The translations under genes and the position numbers were made by a program. DNA of 64,000 bases from UMGS1002 sp050309735 (lineage in GTDB: Bacteria > Bacillota > Clostridia > Oscillospirales > CAG-272). Location: positions 1-64,000 of the forward strand of contig JBNRMS010000017.1 in the NCBI GenBank assembly GCA_050309735.1, written 5' to 3'. Shown piece by piece: positions 49,364-59,035 of the stretch. The notes beneath the pieces are model-generated. The model made no database searches and had not been told where the DNA came from. It saw only the letters and a list, made by a program, of their open reading frames with translations. The first letter of the stretch is position 1; each line of letters begins with the position of its first letter.

Positions 49364-50761
49364 ATGCCACATACAAAAAGGAACTATTCTGAAATAACAG
49401 ATGAAATAAGAAATCTTGCCGGGCGCTGCATAAGCGGCAGCAATATAACCCCGTCTATGTATACAGACTACAATGTTTTTCGCGGATTGCGCGATTTAAA
49501 TGGCAAGGGGGTTCTCACCGGCCTTACAGAAATATCCGAGGTATATGCCAAAAAGATTAAGAACGGCAAGGAGATTCCCTCTCGCGGAAAGCTTTTTTAT
49601 CGGGGGTATGACATTGAGGAACTTGTCTCAGGCTTCATGAATGATAAGCGCTTCGGATTTGAGGAGATAACATATCTTTTGCTCCTCGGTGATCTTCCCA
49701 CCGCCGAGGAACTTGAGTCCTTCCACGCGACACTGGCAGGCTACCGCTCGCTGCCAACCTCTTTTGTGCGCGATTTGATAATGAAGGCACCGAGCATGGA
49801 CATGATGAACTCGATGGCGCGAAGCGTGCTGACAATGTATTCATACGACAAAAATCCCGACGACGCGAGCATTGAGAATGTTATGCGCCAGTGCCTGCAG
49901 CTTATCGCGACCCTGCCCATGATGGCGATTTACGGCTATCAGGCCTTTGATTATTATATCGACGGCAGCCGGAGCTTCTTTATACACGAGCCCGACACCT
50001 CACTGTCCAACGCCGAGAATATACTGCATATGCTGCGCATTGACAGCAAATACACAAAACTTGAGGCAAATGTTCTCGATCTCTCGCTTGTGCTTCATGC
50101 CGAACATGGCGGCGGAAACAATTCAACCTTTGCAACCCGTGTGGTTTCCTCGTCGGGCACCGATACATATTCGGCGATAGCGGCGGCACTCGGTTCGCTA
50201 AAGGGGCCCAAGCACGGCGGGGCCAATATCAAGGTTTGCCAGATGTTTGATGATATGAAAGAGAAGGTGGGCGACTGGGAGGACCAGGATGAAATTGAAG
50301 CCTATCTCCGAAAACTGCTGCGCAAGGAAGCCTTTGATCGCTCGGGGCTTATTTACGGCTTCGGTCACGCGGTCTATTCGCTGTCCGACCCGAGGGCGGT
50401 TATCCTTCGTCGCTTTGTAAGAAAGCTGTCTGACGAGAAGGGGCGGAAAGACGAATTTGCTCTTTATTCGGCGGTTGAAAAAATTGCGCCGCGCATGATA
50501 TCAAGCGAGCGCAAAATGTATAAGGGTGTTAGTGCAAACGTAGATTTTTACAGTGGATTTGTCTATGATATGCTCGGTCTTCCCGAGGAGCTTTACACTC
50601 CACTCTTTGCAATCGCCCGCATTGCCGGATGGAGCGCGCATCGCATAGAAGAGCTGATTTACGGCGGGAAGATAATCCGTCCGGCTTATAAGAATGTATG
50701 CCCGAGAAGGGAATATCGTCCGCTCGCCGAGCGGGGGAGGGGAGATGAGGAAGATATCTGA
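49364..50761 (+). CDS. Citrate synthase
   Basis: This 465-residue enzyme condenses acetyl-CoA and oxaloacetate to citrate, the entry to 2-ketoglutarate and glutamate in anaerobes with a partial Krebs cycle. The catalytic triad is visible: the HAEHGGGNNSTF region, GFGHAVYSLSDPRA, and Asp in NVDFYSG. GSLKGPKHGGAN is the conserved oxaloacetate-site segment. It has an N-terminal extension of about 70 residues, as in clostridial forms. ATG 49364 follows GGAGG by 7 nt. The 2-methylcitrate synthase reaction cannot be excluded. Aconitase and isocitrate dehydrogenase are not nearby. Confidence 0.93.
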   Translation: MPHTKRNYSEITDEIRNLAGRCISGSNITPSMYTDYNVFRGLRDLNGKGVLTGLTEISEVYAKKIKNGKEIPSRGKLFYRGYDIEELVSGFMNDKRFGFEEITYLLLLGDLPTAEELESFHATLAGYRSLPTSFVRDLIMKAPSMDMMNSMARSVLTMYSYDKNPDDASIENVMRQCLQLIATLPMMAIYGYQAFDYYIDGSRSFFIHEPDTSLSNAENILHMLRIDSKYTKLEANVLDLSLVLHAEHGGGNNSTFATRVVSSSGTDTYSAIAAALGSLKGPKHGGANIKVCQMFDDMKEKVGDWEDQDEIEAYLRKLLRKEAFDRSGLIYGFGHAVYSLSDPRAVILRRFVRKLSDEKGRKDEFALYSAVEKIAPRMISSERKMYKGVSANVDFYSGFVYDMLGLPEELYTPLFAIARIAGWSAHRIEELIYGGKIIRPAYKNVCPRREYRPLAERGRGDEEDI

Positions 50762-50779
50762 TTTCCCGCCCGCCCTGCT

Positions 50780-51988
50780 CTAATTTACGGCATCCCCGAA
50801 TATCTCGCTGAAAACCTTCTGGCAATAGCTGTATGAGAAGAGCGGGTCGCGTTTCTGCACAAGAGCGTTTGCCGCGGCAAGCTCCTCGGAATAATCATAA
50901 AATGAATAGACTGTTATCCCCGCGTAGCCCTCGTTGAGTTGTGTCACAATCGGGATTACAGACGCCTCGCTGACATACACCTCTCGATCCTCGCCCCGCG
51001 ACAGTCTAATCAAAGCCATACCGCCGAGCATACGGTTGCACACCCCGCGGCCGGTCTCGGCGGTTGAATTCACGAAATTTCCGAGCGACCAAAAGACCGG
51101 CATAGTCCGGCCATCTTCCTCGTACCACTCTAACGGCTGAATCACGTGCGGGTGTGTGCCGATGACCAGATCGGCGCCGCACTCAAAGAAAAGTTTGCAC
51201 CATAGCCGCTGACCCGACGACGGTGAATGTACATACTCAATCCCCCAATGCGGGCAGACTACGACAAAGTCGGCAATCTCTTTTGCCTTTTTTATATCCT
51301 CTCTCACGGTCTGCTCGTCAAGCAGGCTGACTATCCACGGCATATCGGAAGGAATCGGATTGCCGTTTGTGCCATAGGTGTAATTGAGCAGAGCGACCCT
51401 AAATCCCTTCCGCTCGACCACACATATGCCGGCCGACTCATCTTCTGTGAGGGCGGTGCCGGCTATTTTTATTTCGGGATAGTGCTCGGCAAAATAGGAG
51501 CGGCAGGCGATTACTCCGGATTTGCCTTTGTCAAGTGTATGATTTGTAGCCTGCAAAACGACATCAAAGCCGGCCCACGCAATGGCATCTGCAACCTCAA
51601 GGGGAGCGTTGAAAAGGGGGTAGCCCGAGAGGCCGAACTCCTCGCCCGCGAGCGGGGTTTCCTGGTTGATAATTGAGATGTCTGCCGAGGATATCTGGTC
51701 GCGCAGCTTTGCAAAAATGTGGGTGAAGTCATAGCCCCCGCCCGGCTTCTCGCCGCTCATTTGAACAAAGCGGTGAAGGAGGAGATCTCCGGCCATGAGG
51801 ATTGTTATGCTCTCGGAACTGTCGGCGGTCAGGGCAGCAGATTTGTCGGTTGTCGGTTCGGTTTGGTGTAGGGTTGCGCTGTCTGAGACATGCTCCTTGC
51901 ATTTCTCGCACGCAAGGGCAGAGGAGCAGGAGGACAGGGCGAAGATTAACAAAATAATTGAAAATAGCTTTTTTAGGTGTGAGGTCAT
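50780..51988 (-). CDS. CapA-family metallophosphatase-like lipoprotein
   Basis: This 402-residue exported protein has a signal peptide ending ALSSC. A Ser/Thr-rich linker leads to a PGA_cap (CapA) domain with ITILMAGDLLLHRFV, INQETPLAG, ATNHTLDKGKSG, CPHWGIEY, GTHPHVIQP and WSLGNFV. These Asp/Asn/His motifs match the calcineurin-like fold of CapA and related poly-gamma-glutamate or muramyl enzymes. It is not beside capBC genes, so capsule synthesis is doubtful. It converges on the citrate synthase gene with 18 bp between them. The 278 bp upstream (51989-52266) show no gene. Confidence 0.88.
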   Translation of the reverse strand: MTSHLKKLFSIILLIFALSSCSSALACEKCKEHVSDSATLHQTEPTTDKSAALTADSSESITILMAGDLLLHRFVQMSGEKPGGGYDFTHIFAKLRDQISSADISIINQETPLAGEEFGLSGYPLFNAPLEVADAIAWAGFDVVLQATNHTLDKGKSGVIACRSYFAEHYPEIKIAGTALTEDESAGICVVERKGFRVALLNYTYGTNGNPIPSDMPWIVSLLDEQTVREDIKKAKEIADFVVVCPHWGIEYVHSPSSGQRLWCKLFFECGADLVIGTHPHVIQPLEWYEEDGRTMPVFWSLGNFVNSTAETGRGVCNRMLGGMALIRLSRGEDREVYVSEASVIPIVTQLNEGYAGITVYSFYDYSEELAAANALVQKRDPLFSYSYCQKVFSEIFGDAVN

Positions 51989-52266
51989 TGTTTTCTCCGG
52001 GGGAATATAAAGTTTTTTGCTTGACAGGAGGCAAGCGTAATGTTTTTCACCCGCCCTTCGTTAAGCGACTTTTGGCGGCCTTGATTTATCATCGCCTTCG
52101 GTCGGGCGAATAATTCAAGAAAAAATCATGAAATGAATAAAGTGGCAGCTGAGTAATTATGAAGAAAGGTCAAAAATGGAACATTTAATGGCTCTATAAC
52201 GTCATATAGAGCAAAAGTAAACTCGCCGCAGCATCAAATTCTAATAATTTTGGGGGATACATTATT

Positions 52267-55200
52267 ATGAATCAAAAGCAGTACATAAATCCGGGAAAGA
52301 ATACTGTAATCCGCGCCGCCTGCGTTTTTCTGTCGGCGCTGATTCTTCTTGGCGTTATTTTCCCGTTCGTAAATTTGAATAATGACAAAGGCGAGCCCGA
52401 GGGCTTTGTCTTTTCGGGCTCAGCCTTCACCTCAGACGGAGTAAACGACCTGCCCGAGGAGTTGTCCTCGGTGAGCGTGACGGCTAATAACGACCGCTCG
52501 GCGATAATCCCGGTCGATTCATATTTCACAATCAAAACAACGGGCGCAACCGACCCCGAAACCCTCTCAAAATATCTGACCGTGACCCCGACTGTATCCT
52601 TCACTCTTAGCACACTGTCGCCGACCGAATTTCTTCTCACCCCCGCCGCCCGGGAGCTTGACGCCGGCAGGATTTACAGCTTTACGCTCGGCAACCCTGA
52701 AAATCCGGTCAGCAGCTACACTTTTCAGACCGAGAGCGAACTGGCCGTCAAAAGTCTGCTTCCGGCAGATCTTGCGGTGGGTGTTCCTCTCAACGCAGGA
52801 ATCGAAATTGCCTTCACCGAATCTGTAAGGAATGTAAAATTTGAAAATTATATAAGCATATTGCCGAAAATTAAGGGGAATTTTGAGCTTTACCCCGACG
52901 GGCGCACTGTGGTTTTTGTTCCCGACGAAAATCTCGCTCCGAACACTGTTTATACAGTGCAGGTGAAACAAGGGATAACCTCCTCCTCGGGCAGAGAGCT
53001 CAAGCAAGCTCATGAGGCAAAATTCCGCACCGGAACCGAAGAGACATCGAGCGGCAAGGAGACTATGAAAATATACTCCGAGAACACCAAGACTATATTC
53101 TCGCCCCACGAGTATCCGACTATTTATTACAACCTATCAAATATAGATAGAAAAACACCCAAACAGAGCGACATCGCAGTTGAGATTTGGCGATACAGCT
53201 CTGCAGACGATGCGATATCTGCCATGAAGGACTATGAAGGGCAGCGCGCCAACTATCTATATTCCGAGGATAATTATCTTTTCCCGACTAAGGGACTGAC
53301 GAATGTCGGCAGCTATAATATAGCCCCGGTGAGCACAGGCAGCAACAACTATTCTGTTCAGTCATATTTTTCGCTCCCGCAGCTTGAGGAAGGGATATAT
53401 CTTGTTAACTATATTGTATCCGGGCAGTGGGGCGGCGGCGAATACAAGAAAAGTATGCAGACCATAATTCAGAGCACAAACCTGCGGGTTCATACCGAGA
53501 GCAGCTACGGAAATACGCTTTTCTGGGTCAATAACCTAAAAGACAGCCGACCCGACCAAGCGTCCGCCGGCCCGGCAGCCGGAGCAACCGTCACCGCCCA
53601 ATGCTTTAATCGGATTAATTCCTGGAATACCGAGGGCGGGGCAGCGTCCTACACGACGCTTACCGGCATAACAGACGCCAGCGGACTGGCAATTATTGAG
53701 AACGGCGACACAAACGCGGCATATGTGAAAATTGAGCATGGCGGCGAGGAGACAATAATCCCCCTTTTGGCAAATGCCGATGCTGAGATTAAATATTTCT
53801 GCAAATATATATTCACAGACCGCGAGGTTTATTTTCCGGACGACAGTGTTAATTATTACGGAGTCCTCACCCCCGGCGGTGAAGAGGTGCTGCCCTCCCG
53901 GCTCTATGTCTATGTCGGCAGTATACCCTATGGGTCGGTGGCTCTTGGCACCGACGGCTCCTTCTCGGGCAACATACCAATCGAGAACTACACAGGGTAC
54001 GCCCTTTATATCAGGTTTTGCACGTCGGATGGAGCGCTTGTCGCCTCGAAATATGTAAGGGTGACGCAGGAGGATAAGCCGGTTTATCGCGCATCACTTA
54101 GCTTTGATAAGCTTTTCTATGAGTTTGGAGATACAATCACCGCCACCGTTACTGCCTCCTTTTTTGACGGTACCCCGGCGCCCGGTCTTCGCTTCAGGAT
54201 GAGAGCCGACAACCCTTTTGTATATGACGGTGAAGTTGTCACCGGTGCCGACGGGAGTGCTTCGATAAGCATAAAAACGACGGCATACCCCGGCGCAAAC
54301 TCGACATATCCAATTTCGATATGGGTTTCTGCCTACTTGACGGGATATGAAACCTCCTCGCTTAGTCTTTACAAATCGGTTTATTATTTTCACAGCGAAA
54401 ACCAGCTTCGCACCGAGCGGATAAACGGCGACTATTCGGAGGTTTACCTCAATAAAACCGATACCACACGCCTTAGGACTCAGGCTGACCTCAACTATCC
54501 CGCCTTCCCCGAGAATATATACGGAGCCCCGGCTCGGGGCAGCGTGAAGGTTAGCCTCATAAAGCGAGAGTTCTTGCGGGTGAGAACCGGCACAAGATAC
54601 GACCCGATAACCAAAACCACAATAGAAGACTACACAACCCGGTTGTCCGACAGCGTGATAAGGAGCTACACGGCCGAATTTGAGGACGGCAAAATCAGGC
54701 TTGAGCATATGAGCGCCGAAGGTTTTAACGGATACTATTTTTATGAGATATCCTACTATGACGCCAAGAACGGCGCAGATTATGTGTTGGCAGTCTATGC
54801 TCTTAAGAATAATTACAGGCTGCATGATAACGATTCGTGGTACTACTACAAAATTATAACAGACAAAGAGGCATACTCGGAGGGCGATACCGTCAGCGTC
54901 TCATATCTTTACAACGGCATAGCGCCAAAGGGCAAGATTCTCTACACGCTTTACGATTCAGAGGGCTTTGCCGGTAGCATGGTTGGAGAGTCGGACTTTA
55001 GCTTCAGGTTCACCGACAGCATGGCGCTCTTCTGCCAGGTATATGCCACAGCTCTTGACGGCTCGGAGTTCAAAACGCAGTCCGGGCATATCAGGTACGA
55101 TTACGAGGCCGACAATATACTCGCGGTCGAAGTCCTGCCCGACAAAGAATCCTACGCGCCCGGCGAGGGGGCGGCGGTTAGACTGCGCGTGACAGATAAA

Positions 55201-57534
55201 GAGGGGCGGCCGGTTGCGGGAGTTGTCCTTCTCTCGGTGGTAGACGAGGCCTGCTTCGCGCTCGGCGATCAGACACTCTCGCCCCTTGGTTCTTATTTCT
55301 CCTCGGTCGGCGGCTCGCAAAGGCTTCCTTATGACCTGCTTTCGAGTTATTACTCTGATTATTGGTATTACTACGGCTACAGCTCCCCGATAATCTCGAT
55401 ATCGGTTAACGGGAGATTTAATATATTCCGCGAGATATCGATAAACAACGAGACATTATACTATCTCACCGACAGCGTGGCAGCCGAGGCGGCGGATAGT
55501 CAAAAAGCACCTCAGAATAGCGGGTCGGCTGAGAGCGCTATATATATCCGCGAAAACTTCTCCGACAACCCGGTTTTTGAGGTAATAAAGCTGGGAGAGG
55601 ACGGTACGGCACTCTTTAGCTTCACAGTTCCGGACAATATCACCGAGTGGAGAATAAGTGCGCTTGCATATGGCAATATCTCCTCGCAGAAGGTTACCGA
55701 GCGCAAGCTCGGCAGCCGAGTGTCGGGCGTGATATGCACTCTCCCCTATTTTATCAATCTCTCGGCCTGCGAATACTATATCGAGGGAGACGACGTCACC
55801 CTCTCAGCGCGCTCCTACGGCAGAGCGCTCGTCAGCTCACAAGCCGTTGAATACAGCGCTACTGTCTATGATGGCGCGGGCAAGAGAGTAGGCAGTCTCA
55901 AGCTTTCGAGCAAGAGCGGCGAGCAGGCTTGGTTCAATTTCGGCAGACTGCCGACAGGCAGCTACAGCGCCGAGGTGAGCGCTGTTTGCGGCAAATACAG
56001 CGACGGCGTCCGGGTGAACTTCTCTGTGGTGGTAAGCGGCAATATAGTCGACGTTCGGCGCGATATATCAATTGACCAAATAAAGACGCTAACACCCCTT
56101 ACCTATCCGCTCACTCTCTCCTTCTACAACTCGGCCTACGACAAATATATAGACGCTCTGAATCAAATCAACCGCAATTATAGCGACGCGCGGAGCGATG
56201 CGCTGGCGGCTCGCTATGTAGCGCTCACAGCATCCGAGAAGCTTTTCGGCTTGGGCGGCATAGGGTCGACCGCCGAAATTTCTGCAACCCTTAATTCAAG
56301 GGGGAGCGGACTTATTCCCCTTCTTGAATACAGCGAGGGCGACATTGAGCTTACGGCCAAGATCTGCGCTGTTGCCCCCGAGGCGCTCTCAAGCTATCGC
56401 AAGGCTGATATAATAAATACGCTAAGCTCCTATATCGACGCCAAGAAATATACCGACCCGACCGAGCTTGCCGCCGCCCTCCTTGCCCTTGGAGCGCTGG
56501 GTGAGCCGGTGCTCGACCGGGTATATCATATCGCTTCAAGCCACACCTCCTTCACCGTTGAGACAAAGCTCTATCTTGCGGCGGCTCTTACCTATATAGG
56601 CGACTTTTCAGCGGCAAACGAGCTTCTCGCGCTGATAAAAACCGAGGCGGGCAGCGAGGCCGAGGGCGGCGAATATTACATCAAAGGCGATAACACCGAG
56701 GAGAGCATAAAGCTCACCTCGCTTGCCCTTCTCACCGCCTCCCGGCTCTCTCGAATTGATGCCGAGAAGATGATACGATATCTGCGCACTCATGTTTCCA
56801 CACTTGAATACTACGGCCTTGAGATTGCCGCTTATGTGAAATATTTCATGCCGACCGAGAGGGTCGAGTCGCTGCTCTCCTACCGCTTCGGCGAGGGTGA
56901 GGTTGAGAAGGTTTCCGTTCGTGCCGGCGGCGCATATGTGCTGAGGCTGACAAAAACCGGATTTGATTCGCTCCAGATCCTTGAGGCAGACCCGTCCCTT
57001 CGTGTGCGCGCCGCATATGGCGGCTCGCTGGCCGACGCCACAGACGGCGGGCAGAAAACAGGCGAGCTGACCATTACCAAAACCATAACCCCCCACGATG
57101 CTGCGGGAGGACTTTATAAGGTGACGATTAGCTTCAGCGGCAAAACAGACCGAGCATATTCAAGCTTCAGTGTCTCGGACTGCATTCCGACCGGCGCGCG
57201 ATTTGTGTCAAATCATATTGGCTATAACGACGGCTGGGTGACCGTTTCCGGTTCAAAGCAGATGAGTGCCTTCATTTATCATGAGGGCGGGCAGAAGATG
57301 CGCGCTTCAATCTGGATCTCGGCACCGTATATGAAAAAGGCAAAATGGAATGAAATAGTACCCGAATATAGTTTCTCGGGCAGCCTTTCCTATATCATAC
57401 GGGGGGCCGTGACAGGTTCTTTTGTGACCGAGGAAACCCTGATTCAAAATTTCACTACCGGCAGCTATGCCGTCAGCGATCGGATGTACATTACAATCGG
57501 AGACGGTAAATGGACTGTTGACAGCATAGAATAA
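52267..57534 (+). CDS. Alpha-2-macroglobulin-like giant surface protein without thioester
   Basis: This 1755-residue protein is anchored by one N-terminal hydrophobic segment (about residues 15-36) with no cleavage or lipobox motif. Two Ig-like Big_5 domains follow (about 45-155 and 165-262), then MG-type beta domains (about 270-985). VVDEACFALGD near residue 992 and NPVFEVIKLGEDGTALFSF near 1099 mark the bait-region side and the A2M domain. An alpha-helical domain (about 1280-1560) sits where the thioester domain belongs, but the C-x-E-Q motif is absent; the place reads YSDARSDALAARYVA. It may be a protease trap lacking covalent capture. Monocistronic; GGGGGA precedes the ATG. Confidence 0.88.
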   Translation: MNQKQYINPGKNTVIRAACVFLSALILLGVIFPFVNLNNDKGEPEGFVFSGSAFTSDGVNDLPEELSSVSVTANNDRSAIIPVDSYFTIKTTGATDPETLSKYLTVTPTVSFTLSTLSPTEFLLTPAARELDAGRIYSFTLGNPENPVSSYTFQTESELAVKSLLPADLAVGVPLNAGIEIAFTESVRNVKFENYISILPKIKGNFELYPDGRTVVFVPDENLAPNTVYTVQVKQGITSSSGRELKQAHEAKFRTGTEETSSGKETMKIYSENTKTIFSPHEYPTIYYNLSNIDRKTPKQSDIAVEIWRYSSADDAISAMKDYEGQRANYLYSEDNYLFPTKGLTNVGSYNIAPVSTGSNNYSVQSYFSLPQLEEGIYLVNYIVSGQWGGGEYKKSMQTIIQSTNLRVHTESSYGNTLFWVNNLKDSRPDQASAGPAAGATVTAQCFNRINSWNTEGGAASYTTLTGITDASGLAIIENGDTNAAYVKIEHGGEETIIPLLANADAEIKYFCKYIFTDREVYFPDDSVNYYGVLTPGGEEVLPSRLYVYVGSIPYGSVALGTDGSFSGNIPIENYTGYALYIRFCTSDGALVASKYVRVTQEDKPVYRASLSFDKLFYEFGDTITATVTASFFDGTPAPGLRFRMRADNPFVYDGEVVTGADGSASISIKTTAYPGANSTYPISIWVSAYLTGYETSSLSLYKSVYYFHSENQLRTERINGDYSEVYLNKTDTTRLRTQADLNYPAFPENIYGAPARGSVKVSLIKREFLRVRTGTRYDPITKTTIEDYTTRLSDSVIRSYTAEFEDGKIRLEHMSAEGFNGYYFYEISYYDAKNGADYVLAVYALKNNYRLHDNDSWYYYKIITDKEAYSEGDTVSVSYLYNGIAPKGKILYTLYDSEGFAGSMVGESDFSFRFTDSMALFCQVYATALDGSEFKTQSGHIRYDYEADNILAVEVLPDKESYAPGEGAAVRLRVTDKEGRPVAGVVLLSVVDEACFALGDQTLSPLGSYFSSVGGSQRLPYDLLSSYYSDYWYYYGYSSPIISISVNGRFNIFREISINNETLYYLTDSVAAEAADSQKAPQNSGSAESAIYIRENFSDNPVFEVIKLGEDGTALFSFTVPDNITEWRISALAYGNISSQKVTERKLGSRVSGVICTLPYFINLSACEYYIEGDDVTLSARSYGRALVSSQAVEYSATVYDGAGKRVGSLKLSSKSGEQAWFNFGRLPTGSYSAEVSAVCGKYSDGVRVNFSVVVSGNIVDVRRDISIDQIKTLTPLTYPLTLSFYNSAYDKYIDALNQINRNYSDARSDALAARYVALTASEKLFGLGGIGSTAEISATLNSRGSGLIPLLEYSEGDIELTAKICAVAPEALSSYRKADIINTLSSYIDAKKYTDPTELAAALLALGALGEPVLDRVYHIASSHTSFTVETKLYLAAALTYIGDFSAANELLALIKTEAGSEAEGGEYYIKGDNTEESIKLTSLALLTASRLSRIDAEKMIRYLRTHVSTLEYYGLEIAAYVKYFMPTERVESLLSYRFGEGEVEKVSVRAGGAYVLRLTKTGFDSLQILEADPSLRVRAAYGGSLADATDGGQKTGELTITKTITPHDAAGGLYKVTISFSGKTDRAYSSFSVSDCIPTGARFVSNHIGYNDGWVTVSGSKQMSAFIYHEGGQKMRASIWISAPYMKKAKWNEIVPEYSFSGSLSYIIRGAVTGSFVTEETLIQNFTTGSYAVSDRMYITIGDGKWTVDSIE

Positions 57535-57547
57535 TATTATCACCTCG

Positions 57548-57760
57548 TTAAAACATTAAGCTAATGAGGGATACGCTGGGGGAAACTTCCCCCAAGAAGT
57601 TTTCCCCAGACCTCCCTCAAGAACTTTTGGAGCATTTGGCGCAGCTAAATTTGGAGCATGCCGGGCCGCCCCCGGCCGGGCCCCACATCCCTCTCCGGGG
57701 GCGGGGTGAGGCAATCTGGTGTTAGGTTCAATGTTATAAAATGTTATAATTAGATAATGG
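57548..57760 (+). repeat. Dispersed repeat family B, long copy
   Basis: AAAACATTAAGCTAA opens the element. It has the AACTTCCCCC/AAGTTTTCCCC fold-back, GAGCATTTGGCGCAGCTAAA, and the GGCCGGGCCCCACATCCCTC block. It closes with ATGTTATAAT, present twice. It closely parallels 14628-14815 in order and sequence. It lies between the A2M-like gene and the convergent ZIP gene, where no other gene is seen. Confidence 0.8.
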
Positions 57761-57774
57761 TATAAAAAAATGTG

Positions 57775-57804
57775 GCGGGGAGCTTCTTGATTGAAGCTCC
57801 CCGC
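57775..57804. terminator. Terminator between the A2M-like and ZIP genes
   Basis: GCGGGGAGCTTC (57775-57786) pairs perfectly with GAAGCTCCCCGC (57793-57804) over 6 nt. A T run lies on each strand a few bases away, so it can serve both convergent genes. Confidence 0.8.
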
Positions 57805-57887
57805 GGTTTTCATAGTTGCGACCATGCCCTTTTTGCTGCCGTGGCGATTGCGCCGCCATTTATAAAGGCAGCAAAGGCGCAAAACTA

Positions 57888-58676
57888 TTATCCCAATGCA
57901 ACGTCGAGCACCATCATCAGCGAGAAGCCAAGGGCAACGCTGATTGTCGCGATATTGCTGTGTTCGCCCGTTTGGGATTCGGGAATAAGGTCGTCGACGA
58001 CAACATAAATCATCGCCCCCGCCGCGAAAGCAAGTATGTAGGGCAGCACGGGTGTGATGAGCGAGGTCAGAAGGATGGTCAGAAAAGCGCCTACCGGCTC
58101 GACCACGCCCGAGAGAAAGCCGTACATAAACGAGCGCCGCTTTGAAACACCGTTACTGACAAGCGGCATTGATATTATCGCACCCTCGGGGAAATTCTGA
58201 ATAGCTATTCCGATAGAGAGCGCAAAGGCCGCCGCCGGGGTTATGCCTCCGCTGCCGCTCATCATCCCCGCAAACACAACGCCTACCGCCATGCCCTCGG
58301 GTATATTGTGCAGCGTGACGGCAAGCATCAGCATCAGCGATTTGCTGATATTGGAACCTACCCCTTCGGGCTGTTTTGAATCTACATGAAGATGGGGGAT
58401 TAGCGTGTCGAGCAGGAGCAGGAATAATATTCCGCCAAGAAATCCTACAAGAGCCGGAAACCACGCGGGCAGCGCCCGCCCCTCGGCCATGTCGATAGCA
58501 GGAATCAGGAGCGACCAAATCGACGCCGCAATCATAACCCCCGAGGCAAATCCGAGCAGTGCTTTTCGCATTACCGACTTCATCTCCCTTTTAAGGAAAA
58601 AGACCATCGAGGCTCCCAGTGTTGTTCCGATCAGAGGGATGGTAATGCCTATCATCGCATTTTGAACATTGTCCAT
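57888..58676 (-). CDS. ZIP-family metal transporter
   Basis: This 262-residue protein has about eight membrane segments and belongs to the GufA-like ZIP group. Metal-site helices carry TLHNIPEGMAVGVVF and NFPEGAIISMPLV, the paired H-N-x-P-E-G and N-x-P-E-G motifs. A His-containing loop (IPHLHVDSKQPEG) is present. It probably imports zinc or a similar divalent metal. The ATG at 58676 follows GGAAAGGA and a promoter at 58723-58750; the longer frame starts before that promoter. Confidence 0.92.
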   Translation of the reverse strand: MDNVQNAMIGITIPLIGTTLGASMVFFLKREMKSVMRKALLGFASGVMIAASIWSLLIPAIDMAEGRALPAWFPALVGFLGGILFLLLLDTLIPHLHVDSKQPEGVGSNISKSLMLMLAVTLHNIPEGMAVGVVFAGMMSGSGGITPAAAFALSIGIAIQNFPEGAIISMPLVSNGVSKRRSFMYGFLSGVVEPVGAFLTILLTSLITPVLPYILAFAAGAMIYVVVDDLIPESQTGEHSNIATISVALGFSLMMVLDVALG

Positions 58677-58722
58677 TTTTTTGCTTTTCCTTTCCGACTT
58701 GCTTTGATTGTTTGTTAACATT

Positions 58723-58750
58723 ATTCTACCACAAAAAACAGAGAAATCAA
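58723..58750 (-). promoter_or_regulatory. Promoter of the ZIP transporter gene
   Basis: On the minus strand: TTGATT (58750-58745), 16-bp spacer, TAGAAT (58728-58723). No metal-regulator operator was recognised. Confidence 0.55.
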
Positions 58751-58849
58751 GGGGGGAGGCATTCAGGCGGCTTTTTTTGCCTTTTAATTGCCCTCGCCCC
58801 GATATTATAATATTCGGTAAAATGCGACAGTGTTCGCGAAAAATAAAGG

Positions 58850-58894
58850 TATCAAAAAAAGACGCGCGTGTGCTCTGTGCAGAGCACACGCGCG
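58850..58894 (-). terminator. Terminator of the ABC exporter operon
   Basis: CGCGCGTGTGCTCTG (58863-58877) and its complement (58880-58894) form a near-perfect 14-15 bp stem. On the minus strand seven T residues follow. It lies about 140 nt after the stop of the second exporter gene. Confidence 0.9.
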
Positions 58895-59035
58895 CCGTGG
58901 GCAGTGGGTTTGATTAGTATTAACGACAAGGAGAGCTGAGGCCGCACCGCAAATTATAATGTTCGGTGGATTGCCAAGAAGGGCGCACTGTCCTGCGGAG
59001 CAGACAGATTCTGCCGGGAAAAATCGCGATGCATA

